Below, piece by piece: positions 13,303 to 23,842 of a DNA stretch of 53,877 nt; position 1 is the first letter of the stretch; every line of letters starts with the position of its first letter. The notes under the pieces are model-generated. The model was not told the origin of the DNA, searched no databases, and saw nothing but the letters and a program-made list of their open reading frames with translations. The translations under genes were made by a program, and so were the position numbers. The stretch is from NCBI GenBank assembly GCA_905250885.1, contig CAJNOQ010000349.1:1-53877 (forward strand). The letters run 5' to 3'. This DNA comes from Didymodactylos carnosus. Lineage: Eukaryota > Rotifera > Eurotatoria > Philodinida > Philodinidae.

Positions 13303-15489
13303 CTGAATATAAAATAAAATAAATTTTATTAATATAGAAGTATGACTAACTTAGAGTGTATAGAATATCAAACAAAAACATGGCTTGGGTATTTGAGTCA
13401 ACGTCTAATGAAAACTTCGATTAGTTATGGAATTTCGCTAGTATTGATGATTAACGTCATTTTAGATCTTACGTATGATCTTAGGTTGTTGATAGTCTTT
13501 CCTTACATTATATATTTGCATTATTATTCAAATACACAGATCATTATTCACGCATAATATTACCACTGCAAATTGATATTCTTTTTATTAAATCAATCAA
13601 CAGTTGTAAAGCATCTTTGTCCGTATATTTATCATCACAAATATGGTAAATGTATCATTCTGAAACAGGATGCTTTCATGTATGAGTATTTGTTTATACT
13701 TAATCTTCTTCATTGTCTATACTCAATTTCGTAGACAGCTTCGCTTGGTGATTACGTTGTTCGTCATATACTTCAAACATTCTGTGTTCTTAGACAAGTT
13801 ACGTATACCTTGGCGCCTAGAATTACCTAAAAGCAATACTTGTCAGTACTTTATACTGGTAACAGTAATCGAAAGACAGAGTATTCTGTCTTCTCCTTCC
13901 ATTTCAGTTTTTATGTACCTCCTTTCCTAAATTCCTGAAAGAGGAAGAACAAGGAGTGAAAGTTTGTAAAGGGAGAAATTACTGGAAATCTGAAAATTTT
14001 GATACTGTTAATAAGATGAATAGTACTTGTTTGGCTTATGGACACTGTCGATTAATATAAGAATATTACAGGAATGAAATTAATCATTTCCACAATCGAA
14101 ATTTTTGAACAGTTGTGGCACATTGATAAAACTTAATAGTATATATAACTTCTTTTATTAACTTTTTTAATTAACGGAAAACAGATTATTGTTCTACGAT
14201 AAAGTGAAACACGGAAAAGGTCCTCAAAGTGGAGAAAAATAGGAAAAAAAATCGTATTTAAGACAAACGCACACGTACTGCGTCATGACGCACAATATAT
14301 CTCCGATTAGTCCCTGTAGAGGCTTTTCAACTCTCTGCTAGTCTTGTAGACAGAGTAGCTGATGACTAGTAACGAGATGAGTAACCGTACCAAAGGTTTG
14401 TGAACTGTACGGAAGATATCGGACTACTAAAACTGATACTTGTCAGCACATTAACAACCGTGTGTCCTACACTAACAACCGTAGCCGCAAGAAGTACTCT
14501 TTTTTTGTTTTGATAATTATATAGAGGACATTTCAACCCATCTTTCTTGTATCGACTATGTTCGAAAATTCAAATAAAATGTTTTCTAAATCACAGTGGC
14601 TTTCCAAAATCGTGTTCCATTTTGGAAGTGCAGATAGATTCTTCTCACACTTTTGAATCACATGATCATGTCAAGCAGATGAAAAAGAACATATTTTAAA
14701 GCTTTGAACCAGTTTGAAGTGAGTTGTGAAATTGTCAGTTTTACATGAAAATGAACTAGGTGAATTAATTTTCACCAGGTTTTGCCGATGTTCCAACGAG
14801 TTTTCTTTCAAAATTCTTTCAAGAATCTAGCTCGAAAAAAGATATTTAATTTAATTTTTATGAAAATATGTTCTCCTTAATCTCTTCTATCAAATGACGA
14901 AATGTACATGTCTCTATTTTATTTCTATCACAAGTTATTCAATAAAATATTCGCAATTACTATAATGTGACCTGGATCGTAATTATATATAATATTCTAT
15001 TATAACTTCTTATCCAACATGACAGGATATAAAAGTTATTCTAACTTTTAGACAATGACAGATAAAAACAACTACTAAATGATAGTGATAATACAAAAAC
15101 TTTGTTTAAAGATAAGTCAGACACAATTATACAATAAATTAATAAGAGAAAATAGTCATTTTCAAATAAGGAAATACAAAATGTCCTAGAAAAATAATTA
15201 TGAACAATCATACAATATATATATATATAATTGTCTGTCTCATTTGACTTCTAATTATTATATTTCTTTATTTTTCAAGACAATTGTTGATTGATTAAAG
15301 TATGATATGAATAAATTGCTCCTTTCATAGTTGAACATAAAAAGAATCGGAGAAGAGAAATACTGATAATTATAAAAATTAGTATTTTGTTCTTATTGAC
15401 TTTTCATACATTTAAATCTATTCTCAAAAACTACATGATACAAATTAATTGAAAAGGTAAATCATGCTGATTATTAAATGGATCATACG
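13303..15489. other. Intergenic, probably holding the missing first exon of the LRRC14-like gene
   Basis: No confident exon was placed here. A minus-strand stretch near 13580-13640 reads KYTDKDALQLLIDLIKR, but its only nearby donor (GTAATA) is in the wrong phase for the exon at 13302. Two plus-strand frames (13342-13557, 13670-13930) lack domains. No repeat was recognised. Confidence 0.4.
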
Positions 15490-15700
15490 CTATACTAACC
15501 TTGGACATTTTAATGGTTTATTATTTAAACCTCTAATTAAAGAATATTTTCCATCATCTGTTTGTTGTAATGGATAATAAAAATGATTTTTAATACGAAT
15601 TAATGGTTTTTTAGCACGATCAACACGTACATTGAATAAATCATATGATAAATCTAACATAGGACTATTTGGGACAAACACCATTGTTATTGTCAACAAA
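15490..15700 (-). CDS. Possible isolated exon, unknown protein
   Basis: A minus-strand frame between a plausible acceptor (CAAATAG|TCC) and donor (CCAAG|GTTAGT) encodes about 55 residues, including LSYDLFNVRVDRAKKP and RIKNHFYYPLQQTDDGKYS. Composition is protein-like compared with the surroundings, but no partner exon was found on either side and no family was recognised. It could be one exon of a gene with long introns, a remnant, or chance. Confidence 0.3.
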
Positions 15701-16405
15701 TATAGATTATACTCAAGTAATGAAACAGCTCATCTCATCATACAGACGATTAACATCACCTTTTTAGTTTCTGTACAACAACAAAAAAAACATAACACAT
15801 CGAAGAATTGGGCATAGAAGTAGAAATAATTCTTTATTACATCATTATCAGTGTGTTCTGTTCTTTTTCTGCGACATCGTAATATGTATCTTTTGTTCTA
15901 GATATATCGTGCATACACATAAGGAGTGGATAAAAAGACGTTCGTTTTTTCTCTCTCGTATATTTCTCAGTTTACAAGGTTATAATAATCTATTCACATA
16001 TTATCATCTGGAAAATCCTTTTTGTTTTTTCTTCCATCAGAAATATAAAAAAAATGTAAACAGATGTTTATTGACAAATAAAGTGAATATGTGCTGTTAT
16101 TAGTTACGTCAGAATATCCTCAACGGTCAAATAACAATGACAAAATATCTACATCATATCATCATCAATTAATTAGAAGAAGAACAAAAAAAATTCGAAA
16201 TGTCAACGTCTCTCCGTAATTTAGTAAAGATAATGAACGAGATAGAGTTTTTTATACAATTGGTTTGTAAAGATACAAATATAAGTCATATTTGTATTGT
16301 AAGATTCAATTTAAAAATATTTATCTTCCACACACATACATACACCTTTTGATCATATTGATTATCAAATTTGATGTAAACTAGATGACTCTTCATGAAT
16401 AGATG

Positions 16406-17296
16406 TCAGTCAGTATTTAATCGTTTAATAATTCTTGTTCCTTGTCCTGATATCACTTTTTCATCCAATAAAAGATTTTGAATAGTATTACTATTCGCGT
16501 TCACTATCCATACGTTACAATTATCTATTTCGTTCACAATTTTAGCACAAATCATTATCTTTTTCTTCATTGATCCTGTAACATCAATTATATTAGATAT
16601 ATATGAGTCAATACTATCAATATTATGGAATTTTCCATCCTGTTCAATATAAAATTCATCTAATACTCTGTTATTTGACAATATACCAGGTACAGATGTG
16701 ACAAATAGACATTGATGTGGTCGAAATTCTTTTGCTAATGTAAACATTAGATCATCACTAGATAGAAGTGTCCAATGTAATGTATAATCTAAAATAACAT
16801 CTCCATGCAACAATGGAACATAGTTTTGTGATAGAAGATATCTAATATAAGCAAATAAACGTGAATAATTTAATTCTAATTTTTTAGTAATCCCTTCTTC
16901 AATTTTAAGATTATTTGACATTAGAAAATGAAACGGCGATAAACCAATAACGGGAATATTTTCCTTTAACAATGCATCAACAACATAATTGTGTAAATGT
17001 GTTACAGAACGACGTGTATCACAAACACCCAATTGTCGACGAGAATAGTCCTCTAAGTTTAAACATCCATTTATTAGATCGTTTTCTTTTGCTTGATGAT
17101 GACCAAATGAACCTGCTCCATGAATCAATATCAAATTTTTATAATTTTGTTTTAATAATTGACAGATTTGTTTTAAATTGTCAGGTAATAATGTTTCAAA
17201 TTGTGTTTTATCACTTATAGCCGCACCACCAATTTTGATAATACGATCAACAACAACAATTGGTTTCACATCATCTTCGCATGTCAACGCTTCCAT
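16406..17296 (-). CDS. Isopentenyl phosphate kinase
   Basis: A single-exon 296-aa protein of the amino-acid-kinase fold, close to the 250-300 aa usual for this enzyme. It phosphorylates isopentenyl phosphate to isopentenyl diphosphate with ATP, feeding isoprenoid synthesis. Visible motifs in order are IIKIGGAAIS (family KxGGSxIT), IHGAGSFGHHQAKE with the histidine that binds substrate phosphate, VPLLHGDVILD, LLSSDDLMFTLAKEF, FVTSVPGIL, and IDVTGSMKKKI, then GTRIIKRL at the C-terminus. The GAGSFGH plus HGD plus DVTG(S/G)M combination separates it from glutamate 5-kinase and carbamate kinase. No targeting signal is obvious. The start ATG lies 2 nt after a TTTTTTAG acceptor-like site with no upstream exon seen, suggesting trans-splicing. 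It is intronless, unlike its neighbours. Confidence 0.88.
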   Translation of the reverse strand: MEALTCEDDVKPIVVVDRIIKIGGAAISDKTQFETLLPDNLKQICQLLKQNYKNLILIHGAGSFGHHQAKENDLINGCLNLEDYSRRQLGVCDTRRSVTHLHNYVVDALLKENIPVIGLSPFHFLMSNNLKIEEGITKKLELNYSRLFAYIRYLLSQNYVPLLHGDVILDYTLHWTLLSSDDLMFTLAKEFRPHQCLFVTSVPGILSNNRVLDEFYIEQDGKFHNIDSIDSYISNIIDVTGSMKKKIMICAKIVNEIDNCNVWIVNANSNTIQNLLLDEKVISGQGTRIIKRLNTD

Positions 17297-17561
17297 ATCT
17301 AAAAAATGCTGTCTATCACTTAATACAATATTACATTAACTTCTTTGCTACTCTTTATCAATTTTATGATCAATTTCCTAAATAATTCTGTGAAGAAAGA
17401 TCATCTTTAACATATAGATAATTTCCATTCTTGTTCTATGCTATTCTCTACTTCGACTGATCATCAATCTGATTTTTAATAACTATATCTGTGGTCTCTC
17501 AAAATAATAAACATTAGAAATGAAAAACAAAAAAGTGAAATAAAAGACAACCTATAAACAT

Positions 17562-18342
17562 TTAGTTTTGATGTATTTGTTTATCACTTAGACTAAGTTC
17601 ATCTAAATTGGTTATATTTTGTTCCATTGATGTTTGAAGAATAGTTAGTAGTAAAGGTGGTGGTTGTTTATCTTTTAATTGTTCGTAATAATCTTTATAA
17701 TTATATTGTCGAAATGGTACTTCATACGATATTAAACCAAAGTCGTAAGCTTTTTTCAATGCTACTCTTAAATTTCTTAATTGTGCTTGACATATATGTG
17801 TTCGAAGAACGGGTTCAATTTCACCAGTATGTTTATTAATAAATTGTTTCAATAATTTAATATTACGATAATCTAATAACAGATATTCATCGCGACATAT
17901 CGGACAGGGATTACCACGAATATATAAACCTTCTTCAGAACAAAAATCACGTGTATAATGAGGAAAACGACTGCGAATCCTATTACGAACATAATTTTTC
18001 CACACCGGTTGGTCGCCTAAATGAAAAAAACATAGAATATTGATTATCCAGAAAATATGCGAATGTTGCTTGTATTAGCATACCATAGGCTGAAGTATAT
18101 GCATCACTTTCTATATAACGAAGACATGTTTCAATATCCGCTACTTTATACGGTGTTCCTCTTAATGATGTTTTTGATTTATTGTGCATTAATTGACTCG
18201 ATTGAGCTGTTGGAGCAGCCGTTTCAGCACTTGGGGCAGTGACAGCAAAATTTTGTCTTGTCAAAGATAATAAAGCTTTTTGTATATCAGTAATAGAGCG
18301 AAACTTTAATAATAACTGACGCGATCGATGAACACAAATCAT
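17562..18342 (-). CDS. MRPS18B: Mitochondrial ribosomal protein MRPS18B (mS40)
   Basis: Two exons, 18342-18084 and 18016-17562, join in phase (TATG|GTATGC to TTTAG|GC) for a 237-aa protein. The join recreates YGDQPVWKNYVRN, matching vertebrate YGSRPVWADYRRN. The diagnostic S18 core follows: GNPCPICRDEYLLLDYRNIK then LLKQFINKHTGEI. Its CPIC pair belongs to the zinc-binding type and matches the B paralogue (GNPCPICRD) rather than S18A or S18C. The first 60 or so residues are rich in Arg, Ser, Thr and Ala with few acidic residues, as expected for a mitochondrial presequence. It is a small-subunit mitoribosome component. The start was chosen as the first ATG of the exon, 5-9 nt after AG dinucleotides that could accept a spliced leader. 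Confidence 0.92.
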
Positions 18343-18805
18343 TTTATCTATCTATAAAGAATAGCGAAATATACATAACGCATGATTCCACCGTACTCAT
18401 GAATACACAAGAGATTTTTCTCAGTACGTTCACTATATAGTTGAATATTATGTTTTTGTATCTTTATTTCTTATGTTCCATAAGAAAATAATTGTCTAAA
18501 TCACTTTCAATTTATCAACAGGTCTGATATAGTCCGCTTAAATTTTCTTGATGTGTTCATGTCTGCGCTAATGTTTTCTTATCACATTAGTAAAAATCAA
18601 TATTACAAAATCAAAGCTTAACCATTGCACAAACTAACGTCTGAAAACTAATTAGAATTAAAGTCTAGAAATTTCAATCTACGTTTTTTTTTGTGGAACA
18701 TACATAAAATGAATGATTACTCATTCAGAAAAAACAAAACATGTCAAGAACGTCTTGAGAAACTAAACAAATTCTCTATGAACAAAAAAAAATCAATCAT
18801 CTTAA
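18343..18805. other. Intergenic spacer
   Basis: It separates the MRPS18B start from the PPR-DYW stop, both on the minus strand. It presumably holds the MRPS18B promoter and the PPR 3' untranslated region. No other feature was seen. Confidence 0.5.
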
Positions 18806-21745
18806 TTAAAAGTGAGCACCACATGAGCAATAACCATCTTTGAAATGATGGATACGTGTTATATCGCGTACTATAAATTCTCGTTGACGAATTTTTGACA
18901 AGCGTTTCGTTGCTTCATGACAATCACCACATATCCGTAAATTTTTTGTAATTTGAATTGTTTCACCAGATGGTGTGGCTATAAGATTAAAAGCAATTGC
19001 CAATTTCTCTGAATGACCACATAGAACACTTTCCATATCGTCAGTTTCTTTAGTTAACCACGAAGAAGAATAGACGTGTCCGTCTTCTTTTAGTTCTTGA
19101 GATATTTTATCTAACTCGGCATAAATTTCAGATGTTCGAGGATGACGTCGATCATGTGCTGTAAATTCATGAATAATACCATCAACCATTGTCCACGTTA
19201 AACCAGGTGGTTTTTTCAAATTTTCTTTATCAACAAATTCTCGACGTAACTCATTTGCTTTCTCATAATTTCCTTGTGAGGCATAAGTGTTTGCCACAAG
19301 AATAAGTGCCGCATATAAATCGGCTTTTGTTACGTCATCTCTTTTTTTCATACGTTCGTATACGTCTTCAACTATAGCTGTATTCTGTTGTATTCTTGCT
19401 GCTGACAATATACACGTGTACATGTTAAGATATGCAGGATTGTTTCTTTCATATTGTTCCAACAAACTTAGGGCTTCGTCGATTTCAAATGCTCGTGATA
19501 ATGTGTCGATCTGAAACAGATTCAAATTAAAATGTTAATAAATAAAAAGCATCCTTACTTTCTTTGCATAGATGTCAAACAACTTCTTAGATAAAAAGTT
19601 CATTCTAAAGCAATCAATTGGCAAAGAAGAATATGAATATACCACTGGCGGATTCATGAGTTTTTTTAGGAGAAAGTAACTTTAGAAAAAACGTTAAAAA
19701 ATGAATTTTTCCTAAAGTAGTCGAGTGGTGGTCTTTTTTTACTCGTCACTTTTAGAAGTGTAAGGAGAGCAGATAGCTAATGAAGACGACGACTTCTGTT
19801 GAAAAATCGAAAGAGAGAGCAAACATTATTTCTGTCCATCCTAAATTCGATGGTAGATTTAGGATATATGTGATATTTCTTGAGTCGGAACACGGTGATA
19901 AGTAACGTGACATCATCTCTTCAAATATTGAAAATATATTTTTATTACCATTGCTGTTACAATAATAGCATCAATATTTTGTTTTTCAATCGATTGAAAT
20001 ATAGATCGAGCGTCATTAACTAGACCTGAATGGCTACAAGCGTTCAGTACATTCACATATGTCAAACGATCAAACGAAAATCTTTGTTCTTTCATTTTCC
20101 AAAATGTCTCTACAGCTTCGATTCCACGTCCATTAATTCCAAAAACATGAATCATCGTATTCCATGAAGAACGATCTCTTTTAGTCATCTTATTGAATAT
20201 TTCAATTGCTTGCTGAATATCTCCACCTTTTCCAAATGCATCGATGAGTGCATTCTGTACAATAATGTCATCTTTAAATTTGACCGTTTTATCCTTCAAT
20301 AACTCATCATAAATCCATTTCGAATGTTTTAACATCCCCGTTCGAGAACAAGCATTAATAATTATTAAATATAAACGAGAATCGAACTGAAAATTTTCTC
20401 GTTTCTTCATTTTTTCAAACAGTTGTAATGTCTTTAATGGTAAATTAGCCAAATTATAACCTTTCGAATAAAAATGGTTTGATTAAGCACTAACAAGACA
20501 ACAAAAAAATAAATGCCATCGAGAAACATTTCTCTAATGAGTAGTTAAAGAGAAGTCTATATTTGTTAAAATACTTCAAGCAAAGTTTCACAAGTGGATT
20601 GAACTAAATTGAGCTTCTTATGATTTTCACGTATTATATTCCCTTTTATACCTTGAAATAATGCAGTATAAGTAATTATATTTGGTTTTTCTATTTGATT
20701 GAATATCTCTTCACTCTTTCGCATATCACCACATTTTGCATCTAAAACATTAAAATATAATCTGAATTAGTAGTTACAAGGAGATTTGGAAAGAAAATAG
20801 TAATAGCAACTATTTTTGATGAACAAAAAAGGATAATTTACATAGACTAACTAATGCCGATTGCAAGATTGGATCATTTTCGTATGCTTTATTTTCACAT
20901 AATAGTTTTTCATGAATCGTTCTTCCTATTTTCAAACCCATCTCACCACCGATCTTCATACACGAATTTATTATTGAATTATAAGTACGAGCATCAGGTG
21001 CAAAAGTTTCATCATTCTTCACTCTATCGTATAAAGCAAGAGCTTTTTGAGGGAAACCATTCAAATTATATGCTTTAATCATAGCCTAAAATATACATAA
21101 ATTATGAATTATTAATCGTAGATCTATCTATGCAGATATTCGACAAAAATAGATGACATATTAGCTATTGTCAATGGGATAAAGGACCATATTCGTAGAA
21201 TAGAACAAATAACTTACACCGTACATAGCCGTGTTAGGTTTCTCATGTTCGAAGAATAATTTCTCAGCCATGTCGATATCATGACAATTACTATAAACAT
21301 TTATTAATGCATTTCTTAGTTTTGGATTATATTTTATATCATCGTGACTATTTTCAATCATTTGATGAATTTTTATTCCGGCGTCCAGATTTTTCGTGTC
21401 AATACATGCCTAAAAATATTGAAAAATAATATATTCATTAACTATTTTTTTGCATTTTTACGGTAAGCCGATGATTGAACTTACCGTTAATACAAGAAGG
21501 TATTTGATAAAATCTGGTTTGCAGCCTTTATTGATCATTTGATGAAAATATTTTATTGTTTCTTCACCTTGGCGAGCCATGTTATATTTTTTCATTGTCA
21601 TGCCCCAAACTCTATTAATTTTTAAATCCATAAAATTCCATTGTGATATTTCATTAATATGAAGTAAATTGGTCAACGACAGAAAACGATTTATTGAATG
21701 AACGTGATTATAGGATAATATTCCTCTTATTATTGTTTGAAACAT
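18806..21745 (-). CDS. PPR protein with C-terminal DYW-type deaminase domain
   Basis: Six exons (21745-21485, 21409-21218, 21085-20842, 20741-20652, 20460-19949, 19510-18806) join in phase to 667 aa. The joins restore classical PPR text such as VLTACIDTKN, LVSLYAKCGDM and VTAMIDTLSRAFEID. The repeats resemble the plant PLS type and are followed by an E-like region, the PG box (PPGLTWTMVDGIIHEF) and a DYW domain. The deaminase signature is complete: HSEKLA near residue 599 and CGDCH near 627-630. The second zinc-site elements RIHHFKDGYCSCG are also present. The last three residues are AHF instead of DYW. The first 26 residues (MFQTIIRGILSY...) have no acidic residue and could target mitochondria. 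In plants such proteins edit C to U in organelle RNA. DYW-type PPRs have been reported from bdelloid rotifers and some protists and attributed to horizontal transfer. The ATG lies 5 nt after a TTTAG acceptor. Confidence 0.92.
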
Positions 21746-23842
21746 ATCTTCTAAATACAAAAAGCAGTGCTCTACAAAAATACTTGTTAAAAAATTCAAT
21801 AACTGTGAAAAGTAAAAAATGCTTAACTATACTTACAAAGAAAAAGTTCTTTACTCGATCACTTCTGGAAAAAGAATACCCCGCCTTTCGGCTACCTTGC
21901 GGTATAGGGTGCTGCCAGGAGGCAGTTTCGTAAGCCCGATATCTTCCCTACAACTAATACTAGCTGTAGCTCTGGACAGAAGGCCAGCCTGACTCAGAGT
22001 TCTTTCGCTCCCCGTACACACTGACTAATCACATACTAGCCGCGAGGGTCGGCGTATGTCACAACGTAGTCAGCATGCTATCGGACGGGTGGTCCGAGGC
22101 AAGCAGCCGTTAATGACTTGCCCAGGGTCATTCCATGTCTGGTGGCGCCGAGGCTCGAACACAGTACCTTGGGGGTACGTGCTGAACAACTTAACCACTC
22201 AGTCACAACGGCTCGATCACTTCTGACGGCTGTGCTGAGGAACTAGGATAAAGAAATTATTGATGATTACTGAAATCTGTAAGTATTCCACCGCGCTTAT
22301 TCTGCTCTATTGGCTAGATCAACCAAGAAAATCCTAAAGGTGAACTCAACGACAGATATCATTCAGACAAAATTGCTAAGATGCTGTCAATAATCTCATG
22401 ACCGAGCCACGTAATAACCTACGACAAGTTATTCATGTTTTAGTATCTTGAATCATCCGTCTGCAAACATACTTAATAGGTTACGATGTAACATACAGTT
22501 TGTTCGATTAATCCTTGCAGCTAGCGTTCTTAACAGCACGGCGGACAAGCAAATTTGCCACGGCAATCTACCATAAAAAACTGAAACCGATCATAATCTC
22601 TACTGTGTTTTTAACTGTAAATCTGATTGAGAAGTGAATTTTGATGCAATCCTATTTGTAAAACATCCAATGTGACATTGATAGTGGAAAAATCCACTAT
22701 GATAAAAGTCTATTAAGAAGACTATCTGTGGTTTTTCTTAACGAATTAATGCATAAAGTGCAACTACTTGTGTCACCTGCGGAGAAGATATCAGTATACT
22801 AAAACCGACTACGGCATCATCATACATCGGCAGAGCATCATCTTCACCTTTCAGTATTTATATGAAAACAGACTGTTTTCTCCTCACTCATATCTGCGCT
22901 TTCATCAATACTTCTTCTACAGTTTTATCAGTATATAACTAAGATAGTAACAAGTCGATTATGAACTTTTTTCGGTTTTTTTCACTACTCGAATCTCACA
23001 GGCTCCTTCATAAACACCAATAGAAATAGAGAAAGCTATCGCTCGGCAGGTAGAGTACTCTATTATTGCTCAAGCGCATCGTACATGACTCTAAAAATAC
23101 AAAATCTTTCTCCTTCCTAAACTAAATTGGCTGAAAAGCTTTACAAAAATATTCTAAAAGCAATTCAGTCCCGGAAGGCACAAGAGGAATTTTGATTGGT
23201 GGCCTGTTTATTAGGTAAAACTACTGCCAATAATGAATAAATACGTTTGAAAGTTACATATGAAAACGCAAAAAAAGAGAAACAGAAAGTAAATGAATAT
23301 TCAGTTGATTTTGTGCTTAAATTCTTTTTTCTGAAATTTATATAAACCATTGATAACTCTCCACTTTAGTCGTCTGCAACAGGGCTTTTCTTTTCTTTTA
23401 CAACGTCTGTAGCCTATGTTTTTGATCAGATTCTAGTAATTCTACTTTCCTTTGTCACTTTTCCGTTTGTGCAATTTACTTTTTTCTTTATCATCGAACA
23501 TTAAAGACTTTCAGGAGATACTGCCCTAATCACTCCTTTTATAAGAGGTGCACCCACAGTAAGAACACCTGAAAATTGGCGTTCTGACACTTGTATATAG
23601 TGCAATATAAGTTTATCCTTTAAACTCGTCAATGATCAATCATAACTCTATTTCACAATCTGTATGCATTATACGTAATGTTTTTCTGTCAATAAACACT
23701 TCATGCTTATTTTAGATTTTTACATTCTGTACTAGCCAGTTTAGCTCATTAATATCAAAATCCTAAGTTCAAACTGTGAGTATTAAATTAACTTTTATTC
23801 ATATAGATCTAAACTTTTCTTGTGTCTTGAAGATAGTATAAA
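21746..23842. other. Intergenic region between divergent genes, with one SINE
   Basis: The PPR-DYW gene runs left and the coiled-coil gene runs right from this 2.1-kb interval, so it should hold both promoters. Apart from the SINE at 21868-22211, no exon, RNA gene or repeat was supported. Confidence 0.5.
21854..22225 (-). mobile_element. tRNA-derived SINE with 14-bp target-site duplications
   Basis: A 344-bp GC-richer insert (21868-22211) is flanked by perfect direct repeats CTCGATCACTTCTG at 21854-21867 and 22212-22225. Read on the minus strand it starts with a tRNA-like head: A box TGACTGAGTGGTTAAG (about 22192-22205) and B box GTTCGAGCC (about 22150-22160), the pattern of Ser/Leu-type tRNAs. 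Downstream is TGACCCTGGGCAAGTCATTA (about 22110-22130), strikingly like the conserved core of MIR/CORE SINEs. The 3' end has nested short stems around GCCGAAAGGC and finishes with a TTTTT run, possibly a Pol III terminator or a LINE-derived tail. The intact duplications point to a recent insertion, just upstream of the PPR-DYW start. Confidence 0.85.

Noticed and set aside
13580-13640. Minus-strand KYTDKDALQLLIDLIKR as first exon of the LRRC14-like gene
   Set aside because: Its donor gives phase 1 while the next exon at 13302 needs phase 2, and no in-frame ATG precedes it.
23035-23085. tRNA-like stretch with an A-box-like GCTCGGCAGGTAGAG
   Set aside because: No B box follows at the right distance and no acceptor-stem pairing could be drawn, so neither a tRNA nor a second SINE is supported.
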